Below are positions 1 to 7,502 of a stretch of 64,000 bases of DNA, in pieces. Under the pieces are notes generated by a model, which worked only from the letters and a program-made list of their open reading frames with translations, had not been told where the DNA came from and ran no database searches. Position 1 is the stretch's first letter; each line of letters begins with the position of its first letter. The position numbers were made by a program, and so were the translations under genes. Where the stretch lies: contig JAPOPW010000013.1 of assembly GCA_026712715.1 (NCBI GenBank), positions 1 through 64,000 of the forward strand, read 5' to 3'. Source of the DNA: Immundisolibacterales bacterium. Its GTDB lineage: Bacteria; Pseudomonadota; Gammaproteobacteria; HK1.

Positions 1-1092
1 GACGTCGGTGAAAGCGAAGTCGGACGAGGAGAAGGTGTAGGCGGTGTCCTCGTTCGTCGTGACCGTGTTGTCCGCCGAGGTCGGGGCATCGTTCACCGCC
101 GTCACGTCGATGGTCATCGTGTAGGCCTCGCCGCTCTCCGCTTCGCCGTCGCCGACCCGGAAGGTGAAGCTCGCATAGCTCGCGCCGTTGGCGTTCGCCG
201 CCGGGGTGAAGACGAGGGTGCCGAGATCGTCCGCCGGCACCGATTGGCCCGCCGTCACCGATGCATCGCCCAGGGCCAGGGAGCCCGCCCCGGGCAATGT
301 CGCGACCGTCACGCTCGCCAGCACGTCGCCGGTGTCGACGTCGTCGAACGCGAAGTCGGACGAGGAGAAGGTGTAGGCGGTGTCCTCGTTCGTCGTGACC
401 GTGCTGTCCGCCGAGGTCGGGGCGTCGTTCACCGCCGTCACGTCGATGGTCATCGTGTAGGCCTCGCCAGTCTCCGCATCGCCGTCGCTGACTCGGAAGG
501 TGAAGCTCGCATAGCTCGCGCCGTTGGCGTTCGCCGCCGGAGTGAAGACGAGGGTGCCGAGATCGTCCGCCGGCACCGATTGGCCCGTCGTCACCGCGGC
601 GCCCGAGAGGGTGAGCGCGCCCGCGCCGGGCAATGTGGCCACCGTCACGCTCGCCAGCACGTCGCCGGTGTCGAGGTCGGTGAAAGCGAAGTCGGTCGCA
701 GCGAAGGCGTAGGCCGTGTCCTCGTTCGTCGTGACCGTGTTGTCCGCCGAGGTCGGGGCATCGTTCACCGCCGTCACGTCGATGGTCATCGTGTAGGCGT
801 CGTCGCTCTCCGCATCGCCGTCGTTGACCCGGAAGGTGAAGCTCGCATACCCGGCGCCGTTCGCGTTCGCCGCCGGGGCGAAGATGAGGTTGCCGAGGTC
901 ACCCGCCGGCACCGACTGGCCCGCCGTCACCGCGGCGCCCGAGAGGGTGAGCGCGCCCGCACCGGGCAAGGTCGCCACCTTGACGCTCTGCAGCGCGTCG
1001 CCGGTGTCGAGGTCGGTGAAAGCGAAGTCGGTCGCAGCGAAGGCGTAGGCCGTGTCCTCGTTCGTCGTGACCGTGTTGTCCGCCGACGTCGG
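1..1092 (-). repeat. Tandem 336-bp coding repeats
   Basis: The same coding block recurs with an exact 336-base (112-codon) period. The Tyr codon of the NEDTAY motif sits at 37-39, 373-375, 709-711 and 1045-1047. Each unit runs from APTSADN through NEDTAY, a DxDTGDVLASVTVATLPG strand, VPADDLGTLVFTPAANANG and the closing AYTMTIDVTAVND. Units are nearly identical in DNA as well as protein, which implies recent duplication or ongoing homogenisation. The array continues beyond the left edge, so the copy number is unknown. Confidence 0.93.
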
Positions 1093-1992
1093 GGCGGTGT
1101 TGAACGGTGTGGCCGTGACAGGACCGGCCTTGGGGCCCACATCCTGGCCGTACACCGCACGCGCCTCGAATGCGTACTTCGTGCCGTTGGTGAGACCCGT
1201 CACCACTACACCAAGTTCGTCGGTGACGCTGGTCCCCGCATCGTCGCCGTCCGGCACGTCCCTCCAGACCGTGGAATCCGGCACGGCCTCACCCCGCGCG
1301 TAGCGGTACTGGAGTTTGGTGAACGCCGACCCGAGGGGCTCCAGCCAGCTCAACGCCACCTGCTCGTCGCCCGGCGTTGCCGCCATCCTCCGCGGCCTAC
1401 ATCTCTCGGTGGCAGCAGGGGCGGTGCCGATCAGCGTGCCGTTGACGGCAATCAACATTTCGACCTCTGCCGGTTCACCTGCCAAGATAGAGGAATCTCC
1501 AATGCTCCAGTCACTGACACCGCCGCAATCCTCGGCATTGTTGCCAGCGGGCGTCGTGTGCCGCATCTGGACCGCAAATTGTCTGTTGTAGGAAATCGAT
1601 ACGAAAACGGTATAAGTCGTGAATGCGGCGAGCGTGGTACCCGCGGGCGCGAAGTACTCGCGAATGGGGCCGTCTGCATAAGCGAGAGGCACCTCGCCGG
1701 TCATCTCCGCGACAACGGACCCTTCCCTGCGGAGCGTCACCTCCGGTGTAACAGGAATGTACGGCTGAAAAGGTATGGCATTGGCTTCATCGATGGAGAT
1801 TTCGATGCTGGTCAGCGTCGCGGCGTTGATGCCGGTCGTGAAATCCTGCGAATAGGTCCTGGTGCGGGCGCCGGCAATACGGCTAGACGTGGAAACGCTG
1901 TGCTCCAGGTTGCTAATCAGCTCCCTGGCGTGGACCGGAGCGAGGGGCGCCGCGGCGAGCGTGCACAGCACGCAAGCCCAGCTCACGGCCAC
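1..1992 (-). CDS. Secreted or surface repeat protein (choice-of-anchor R / FN3 / cadherin-like repeats), 3' end outside window
   Basis: This frame stays open from a GTG near 1992 to the left edge (664 codons), so the carboxy end is missing. Residues 1-24 look like a signal peptide, with the hydrophobic stretch WACVLCTLAAAPLAPVHA. Residues about 45-200 resemble a choice-of-anchor R domain: the opening is YSQDFTTGINAATLTSIEI and a later strand is APAGTTLAAFTTYTVFVSIS. Residues about 200-293 look like a fibronectin type III domain (VALSWLEP, then YAFEARAVYG). From residue 294 on, 112-residue repeats begin with APTSADNTVTTNEDTAY, typical of cadherin-like/VCBS surface proteins. The likely role is an extracellular adhesin or matrix protein. 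The start is uncertain: the frame is open back to a GTG at 2226, and GTGs at 2013 and 1992 both precede the hydrophobic core. A G-rich run lies before 1992. Confidence 0.8.
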   Translation of the reverse strand, partial: MAVSWACVLCTLAAAPLAPVHARELISNLEHSVSTSSRIAGARTRTYSQDFTTGINAATLTSIEISIDEANAIPFQPYIPVTPEVTLRREGSVVAEMTGEVPLAYADGPIREYFAPAGTTLAAFTTYTVFVSISYNRQFAVQMRHTTPAGNNAEDCGGVSDWSIGDSSILAGEPAEVEMLIAVNGTLIGTAPAATERCRPRRMAATPGDEQVALSWLEPLGSAFTKLQYRYARGEAVPDSTVWRDVPDGDDAGTSVTDELGVVVTGLTNGTKYAFEARAVYGQDVGPKAGPVTATPFNTAPTSADNTVTTNEDTAYAFAATDFAFTDLDTGDALQSVKVATLPGAGALTLSGAAVTAGQSVPAGDLGNLIFAPAANANGAGYASFTFRVNDGDAESDDAYTMTIDVTAVNDAPTSADNTVTTNEDTAYAFAATDFAFTDLDTGDVLASVTVATLPGAGALTLSGAAVTTGQSVPADDLGTLVFTPAANANGASYASFTFRVSDGDAETGEAYTMTIDVTAVNDAPTSADSTVTTNEDTAYTFSSSDFAFDDVDTGDVLASVTVATLPGAGSLALGDASVTAGQSVPADDLGTLVFTPAANANGASYASFTFRVGDGEAESGEAYTMTIDVTAVNDAPTSADNTVTTNEDTAYTFSSSDFAFTDV

Positions 1993-2169
1993 GTGCAGAC
2001 CGCCCCCCCGCACGCCCTCGTGCGAGCGCGTTGTCGCCCGCCAGTGGCTCAGCACCACGGTCGTTGCGCAAACCTGGCAGCCCAAAGCTGGATCCAACGC
2101 GTCCGTGGATCCAAGGCGTGCGCTCTCGTTACCCCGTACGGGGGTGCGGCCACGTCCCCGAAGCGGAAA

Positions 2170-2226
2170 GTGCTCGGTTGCAAAACCGGCCCGCTCTTGG
2201 CTGGGACCGAAACCAGCCCCGAGCAC
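2170..2226 (-). other. Nested inverted repeat, possible structured leader of the surface-protein gene
   Basis: An 8-bp stem (GTGCTCGG at 2170-2177 pairs with CCGAGCAC at 2219-2226) encloses a 6-bp stem (GGCTGG at 2199-2204 with CCAGCC at 2213-2218). It lies about 180 bases upstream of the favoured start of the minus-strand repeat protein. It could be an mRNA leader element. It does not match a riboswitch class recognised by eye. Confidence 0.25.
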
Positions 2227-3040
2227 CTACTCTCCTTGCGTCCCTGCATTTCCGAATCTGGTGTCTGATTGGGGTCGTGACCGAGCGGCAGTTCTGGGGT
2301 CGGAAAAAGAATCTCTTGCGCAACGCCGGTCGCGGCTCCGGCTGCGCCGGAACGCAAGCGCGAAACCGTCGACCACTCGAAGCGCTGATCGGCCTCGTCC
2401 CTGCGCCGTTCTCGGGAAAGTTCGAGTGCGGCCGATGACGCGGCGCCCGCAGGCCGGGCGCCGGAGGGAGCAACGAGGCAGGCTCGATCGGCGCGCCGCC
2501 CGGGGCCGGGAGGAGATCCGGCGGCATCGTGCGTGCAGCCGGGGCCGCTTTCGGAAGGTAGCGCCCCCGGCAACTCGTCCCGGAGTACGACTGCATGCCC
2601 GACGCGGGAAGACTTGGTTGGGAAAAGTGAGTCGTATTCGGCTGGCCTGACACCGGCCCCGAACGCACTCGCTCCATGCATCGTCTCGCCTCCATATCGA
2701 CGCCCGATGGCGCTCGTCACCGGGCGCAAACTCCGTCGAAGGTGGTTTTCGACCACCCCGATCGCAGTGATCTATGCATGGTCTGGGTATCGGAGACAAT
2801 AGAAGTCGGATACGAAATTTTGTAGTTCTATCCATGGCTTAGGACACTATCTCGAAACGGAAGATTGACTACACAAAGAAGAGAGAGGACTACAAATCCG
2901 GATCAATTTCCCTGTATAAGGGCGCGCACATGACAATCGAAACCGGGGGTGTTCGCTACCACGATCCGTGCCCGTGACGCGAGGTCAACGCCGGTGCCGG
3001 CGATGTTCCGCCGGAGCCCTCTTCCCTGCGTCGCAGCTCC
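2227..3040. other. Stretch with no convincing gene
   Basis: Six-frame reading gives only arginine- and proline-rich frames typical of antisense noise. The segment about 2790-2950 is visibly richer in A and T than anything else in the window (runs such as ACACAAAGAAGAGAGAGGAC), so it may hold promoters or be imported DNA. No RNA gene was recognised. Confidence 0.5.
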
Positions 3041-3893
3041 TCAGGAGTCGCCGTGGATCAATCCCAGCCCGATGGTTGCGGCTCCGGCAATCTCGAACCA
3101 CAAGATCGGCTCGGACAGGAACAGGCTTCCCAGCACCAGTGCGGTGACCGGGATCAGCAGCGTGACAGCATCACGTTGCTGCCGCCCGCGCGCACGAGAA
3201 TTTCGAAGAAGACAATGTACGCAGCCGAGGTCCCGAACAGCGCCATCGCCCCCAGGGCCACCCAGGTCCCGGCGCCGGGCGCCGCAAGTGTCCACGGGCG
3301 GTCGACAACGGCGACCACCATCGCGATGATGAGCGTCGATGCGAGGAGCTGGCAGGTCGCGGACTTGAGCGGCGCAACGTCGGCAAGGTGTCGGCGTCCC
3401 CGCAGGGCGGCAAATTCGTAGCTGAGCTCGCCGGACAGGCACAAACCGATTCCCAGGAGCCTCGCATCGGCCGAGAGCGCGTCCGCCCGGCTGATGACGA
3501 CCACCCCGACGACGCCCAGCACGACGCCGATTACCCGCTGCGTCGTCAGACTCTGCGTGGAACGATGCCATTGCCAGGACGGTGAACAGCGGCGTCATGG
3601 CGTTCATGATGGACGCCGGTCCGACGCTTATCATAGTCTGCCCGGCGTTCAGAAAGCTGAATGGCAACACGTTGTTCAGCAGCCCCATGACCAGAAAGGG
3701 CGTCCAGGCGGACAGGCCGCGTGGCAGGGAATGGCCCAGGAACCATGCCGGCGCGAGGAGAATTGCCGCAGCGATCCCGACGCGGGCCAGCACCACCGTC
3801 AGTGGGGGTAGCTCGACGACCGCGACGCCAACGCAGAAGAACGCACCACCCCACAGCACCGAGAGCAGAACCAGCAAGCCCCACGCGAATCAT
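3041..3893 (-). pseudogene. EamA/DMT-family transporter gene broken by frameshifts
   Basis: EamA proteins are ten-helix inner-membrane exporters or permeases. The amino part (LVLLSVLWGGAFFCVGVAVV, then NNVLPFSFLNAGQTMISVGP) and the carboxy part (TLLIPVTALVLGSLFLSEPI) are in one frame. The middle (VIGVVLGVVGVVVISRADA through GTSAAYIVFFEILVRAGGSN) is in another. One net +1 shift lies near 3549-3553. A one-base loss lies near 3164-3168, where restoring a G would give MLVTLLIPV. At the 5' end, removing one G from a G-run would join an ATG at 3893 to the main frame; otherwise only a TTG at 3877 is available. The reading frame therefore stays open but encodes a nonsense middle. Real decay is likelier than sequencing error, because nearby genes are intact. 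Confidence 0.85.
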
Positions 3894-4856
3894 CGTCTTT
3901 GGTTCTTGCACGTGAAGCCTCGCTACGGGCTGACGCGGCGCTGACGGCGGCAACGTTGCACGAGAATCTCGGGGAGGTCATTCCGTTTCTTGCTGTGGAA
4001 TTCGAAATGCCGCTGTACGCGCGTTGAACCGCGCGGGGTATTCCGGAGGAGAAATGTCCGAGTCGCGCGGGAAGGCAGACGCCCCGGGCACGAGCGATCG
4101 TTTCGGCCCCGAATGTCGCGAGGGCTTCGGAGGTTCGGTCATCGCGAAGTCGCGGGAGGACGCGGCAGGCGCAATCGGCCCGGCTCGGGCGAGCCGGTCG
4201 CCAACGGACCGAACGCGGGCGCGTTCAATATCCCGCGTGCTCCAGAGTATTCGTGCGCCTTCGTCCCTCGGACGTGGTTGCGTGGTAGAGCATGGTCGAT
4301 TCCCCGGAGAACGAGGCGGACGCCGGCCGGGGCCGGCAGAACCCCAACGCCGGAAGGTGTCTCATGATGCGTGTGCTCGGGACGAAGCGGTATCCCGGAG
4401 TGGTCGCATCGCGGGTCGCGGTTCAGGGAATCCCTTGTCTCAGCGAGCGGATGCGGGGACTGACAGCGGTCCGGTGTCCAGCAGTTTCTCGGCTTGGGCC
4501 GGTGCGCTCGTCAGACCGACGGAGGCGACCGTGTGCTCCATTATTTGCTCATAGAGGGGCTACACTGGCTGCGGGAAAGCGGTCCGTCGAGCCGTGATAG
4601 ACCGGAGGGGTGGAAGTCGTGAACAGCCGCTGTGGGAAGAGACTCGTCGTCCTCGCGCACCGGGTTCGGCTGCCGGGCAGGCCGCCCCACCGCCCGGCGA
4701 AATGAGAGCGGTGAAGTCGAGATGGATGAGGTGAATTCCGTAATTTAGCTCGTCATCAATTCCATAATTGATTTTCCACGTGACTCGTAGAACTCCAGCT
4801 CAGAGAATTGCTCAGAGGACTGGTGAGATACTGCGGACAATTGCGAGGTACCTCCC
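3894..4856. other. Stretch with no convincing gene
   Basis: Nearly 1 kb without a recognisable product. A strong-looking GGAGGAG lies just before an ATG at 4054, and that frame runs to 4554. However, the translation is low in hydrophobic residues, rich in R, G and S, and matches no family I know, so it may be the shell of a decayed gene. About 4720-4800 is locally A+T-rich and probably carries the promoter of the downstream monooxygenase. Confidence 0.45.
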
Positions 4857-6044
4857 ATGAGCTCGTGGCCCCATGTCGGCATCGTCGGCGGCTCCCTCGG
4901 CGGACTCACCGCCGCCCTCGTTCTGCGCGACCTCGGCTGCGAGGTCGATGTCTTCGAGCGTTCGAGCGAGGCGCTCAAGGCGCGGGGGGCCGGCATCGCC
5001 ACGCACCCTTCGACCACCCGCTACTTCGAGGAGTCGAGCGAGCTCGACGCGAGCCTCGTCGAAATCGAGCTGCCGTGGCTCCAGTTCCTCGACGCGGGCG
5101 GGGCGCTCGCCTACCGGGAGCGGATGAACTACCGCTTCTCCTCCTGGACGACGGTGTACCGGGGGCTCATGGGTGCCTTCGGAGACGAGCGCTACCACCT
5201 CGACTCCGAGGTCGTGGACTTCGCGCAGGACGACCACCGGGTCACCGTTCGCTTCGCCGACGGCTCGACCCGCACCGTCGACCTGCTGGTGTGCGCGGAC
5301 GGCATCTCATCCGCGTCCCGCACAAAGCTTCTCCCCGGCGCGCACGAGCGGTACGCGGGGTACGTAGCGTGGCGGGCGATGATCCCGGAGTCGGACCTCG
5401 ATCCCGAGAGCTTCGAGGTGCTCCGCGACGGCCTCACCTACTGCGTGCTCCCGGACGGGCACGTTCTCGTCTACCCGATCCCGGGTCTGGAGGGCGAGCT
5501 CGAGCCGGGTCGCCGGCTCGCGAATCTCGTCTGCTACCACAACTACGCCGACGGCGACGAGATCGACGACCTCATGACCGACCGCAACGGCGAGCGCCAG
5601 GCCCTCTCGCTGCCGCCGGGCGCGGTCCGCGACGAACACGTCGAGCGCTTCCTCGAGTTCGCCGACGAGCACATGCCGCCCCAGATCGCGGAAGTCCTGC
5701 ACAAGTCCTCGGCCCCCTTCGTGCAGGTCATCTACGACATCGAGGTCCCGAACATGGTGTTCGGTCGCATCGCCCTCATGGGGGACGCGGCGTTCGCGGT
5801 GCGCCCGCACGCGGGAGCCGGCACCGCCAAGGCGTGCGAAGACGCGTGGACCCTGCGCGACGCGCTCCGTGACGCGGGCGGCGACCCGGTGGCCGCCCTC
5901 GCCCGGTGGGAACCGAGGCAGCTCGACCTCGGGGGGAACCTCCTCGAACGAACCCGCGAGATGGGGGATCGCTCGCAGTTCCACCACACCTGGATCCCGG
6001 GCGACCCGTCGCTGCGGCTCGGCCTCTACGGCCCGGGGCGGTAG
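4857..6044 (+). CDS. FAD-dependent aromatic-ring monooxygenase
   Basis: A 395-residue class A flavoprotein monooxygenase, a family that uses NAD(P)H and O2 to hydroxylate aromatic or N-heterocyclic substrates. The Rossmann FAD motif is at the amino end (VGIVGGSLGGLTAAL, residues 7-21). The mid-protein DG motif is LVCADGISSASRTKL. The second FAD motif is IALMGDAAFAVRPHAGAGTA. The RPHAGAG form recalls 2,6-dihydroxypyridine 3-monooxygenase and 6-hydroxynicotinate monooxygenase relatives more than salicylate hydroxylases, but the substrate cannot be assigned. The start ATG has an AGG-type ribosome site about 8 bases upstream. It appears to be monocistronic. Confidence 0.88.
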   Translation: MSSWPHVGIVGGSLGGLTAALVLRDLGCEVDVFERSSEALKARGAGIATHPSTTRYFEESSELDASLVEIELPWLQFLDAGGALAYRERMNYRFSSWTTVYRGLMGAFGDERYHLDSEVVDFAQDDHRVTVRFADGSTRTVDLLVCADGISSASRTKLLPGAHERYAGYVAWRAMIPESDLDPESFEVLRDGLTYCVLPDGHVLVYPIPGLEGELEPGRRLANLVCYHNYADGDEIDDLMTDRNGERQALSLPPGAVRDEHVERFLEFADEHMPPQIAEVLHKSSAPFVQVIYDIEVPNMVFGRIALMGDAAFAVRPHAGAGTAKACEDAWTLRDALRDAGGDPVAALARWEPRQLDLGGNLLERTREMGDRSQFHHTWIPGDPSLRLGLYGPGR

Positions 6045-6347
6045 CGCGACGCGCGGCGCGGCGGGTCTCGCCGTGGTCGGGCGACGACGTGCCCCGCGCG
6101 CCGCTCGGTCCGACGCGGCTCCCGGACGGGACACTCGTACCTGCGTTCCCCTGGTCACCTGCGAACGAGGAAACGTGGAAGCGGTCGTCTGACTTCCATT
6201 CGAGGGATCTGCCCTCGTCCGGCACCCTCGCCCGGTTGCGACCGCGGCCCCGAGCTCGACTACCATCGCGTCCTCCCGACGCCGAGCGTGGACGGGTCGT
6301 CGACCCGAGGTGGGTCGTTCTTGTTTACCAACGATTGGAGAGAGCGC
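6045..6347. other. Intergenic stretch without a gene
   Basis: About 300 bases between the monooxygenase and the SDR. No motif was recognised beyond the ribosome site at its right end. Confidence 0.5.
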
Positions 6348-7118
6348 ATGGCGCGGTATGTCGAACGGTTCTCGCTCGCCGGACGGCGGGCGCTGGTCAC
6401 CGGAGCTTCCAAGGGAATCGGCCTCGAAATCTGTGCCGTTCTGGCCGACGCGGGGGCTGACGTCGCCGCCGTCGCGCGCGACCCCGGAGGACTTGCCGAA
6501 GCGCGAGCGGCCGTCGAAGCGGCGGGCCGCGCGTGCGTCACCATCGAGGCCGAGCTCGCCTCCGTGGAGGGGCCGCGCGCCGCGGCGCGCCAGGCCCTTG
6601 CCCACTTCGGGGCGATCGACATCCTCGTCAACAACGCCGCGTACTCCCGGCCGCAGTCCCTGCTGGAGACGCAAACGGAGGACTGGGACCGCACCATGGC
6701 CGTCAATCTCCGGGCGCCGTTCCTGCTCGCGCAGGAATTGGCGCCCGGGATGATCGAGCGCAAGCGCGGCAAGATCATCAATGTCTCGTCACAGACGGGC
6801 ATCGTGGCCATCCCCGACCACTGCGCCTATGCGGCCTCCAAGAACGGCCTGAACGCACTGACCAAGGCGATGACCTGCGAGTGGGCGAAGCACGACATTC
6901 AGTGCAACGCGATCTGCCCGACGGTGATCCTGACCCCCATGGGCGAGCGGGTCTGGGGCCCCCCGGAGAAAGGCGATCCGATGCGGGCGAAGATCCCGGC
7001 CGGACGCTTCGGGCGGCCGGTGGAAGTCGCCGATCTCGTGCTCTACCTGGCGTCGCCCGCCTCCGACATGATCAACGGCGACACGATCATGCTCGACGGT
7101 GGCTATACGGCACTGTAG
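6348..7118 (+). CDS. Short-chain dehydrogenase/reductase (classical SDR)
   Basis: A 256-residue NAD(P)-dependent oxidoreductase. Visible are the cofactor motif TGASKGIG (residues about 20-27), the NNA motif (DILVNNAAYS), the catalytic Ser in INVSSQTG and the Tyr-Lys pair in CAYAASKNGLNALTKAM. The carboxy end is GDTIMLDGGYTAL. The sequence resembles gluconate 5-dehydrogenase or polyol dehydrogenase relatives. The nearby xylitol-type dehydrogenase and sugar ABC transporter make a polyol or keto-sugar substrate plausible, but this is inference. I chose the ATG at 6348 over the in-frame ATG at 6288 because GGAGAG lies about five bases upstream and the product then has the usual SDR length. Confidence 0.88.
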   Translation: MARYVERFSLAGRRALVTGASKGIGLEICAVLADAGADVAAVARDPGGLAEARAAVEAAGRACVTIEAELASVEGPRAAARQALAHFGAIDILVNNAAYSRPQSLLETQTEDWDRTMAVNLRAPFLLAQELAPGMIERKRGKIINVSSQTGIVAIPDHCAYAASKNGLNALTKAMTCEWAKHDIQCNAICPTVILTPMGERVWGPPEKGDPMRAKIPAGRFGRPVEVADLVLYLASPASDMINGDTIMLDGGYTAL

Positions 7119-7159
7119 CCGCCCGTGCCTTCGGGGGAGCACGTGTTCCGAGGTCCCCG

Positions 7160-7264
7160 TTTTGCAACGTGCGCCCTCACCCAGGTTCCGCCATGGCCCA
7201 ACCGGACCAGCTCGCGCATCCGGCGCCGGTACTCCGGCGCGTCCGCCGCGTTCGTCTTTGCCAT
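7160..7264 (-). mobile_element. Possible remnant of an IS3-type transposase OrfA
   Basis: Reading the minus strand from an ATG at 7264 gives MAKTNAADAPEYRRRMRELV followed by RLG. This resembles the amino end of IS3-family OrfA helix-turn-helix proteins (PEYRRRMVELVR-type). The similarity fades after about 24 codons and no OrfB follows. It would be a scrap of an insertion sequence. No terminal inverted repeats or target duplications were found. The rest of 7119-7502 holds nothing recognisable. Confidence 0.35.
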
Positions 7265-7502
7265 CTGAACATCTCGTCGGAACAAGGTCGGGATGTCCAC
7301 GAAAACGGTGGACCAACACCACTTTCCGCGAGATGTCCGAAGGCCCCGTTTCCGGCGGCCCACCTCGTCGCGAGAGGGCGGGAACGGACCGGTATTCCGC
7401 GCGTCCGTTGCGCGCGCCGGATGGGTTTTCGAAAATGGGGTCCATCCCTCCCATAGATCCGATGACGTTGACCCCAGAACCGACCGGGAGGCGAGCCAGT
7501 TG

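Noticed and set aside
1-1092. CRISPR array or satellite repeat
   Set aside because: The 336-base periodicity is a protein-coding repeat in one unbroken frame.
2090-2260. Cyclic-di-GMP riboswitch upstream of the surface protein
   Set aside because: A GGGACGCAA-like piece was noted near 2235-2245, but the rest of the conserved class I core is not present.
244-2268. Long plus-strand frame of 674 codons rich in Arg, Gly and Val
   Set aside because: It is the antisense of the minus-strand repeat protein; its repeats are the reverse-strand image of the real 336-bp coding repeats.
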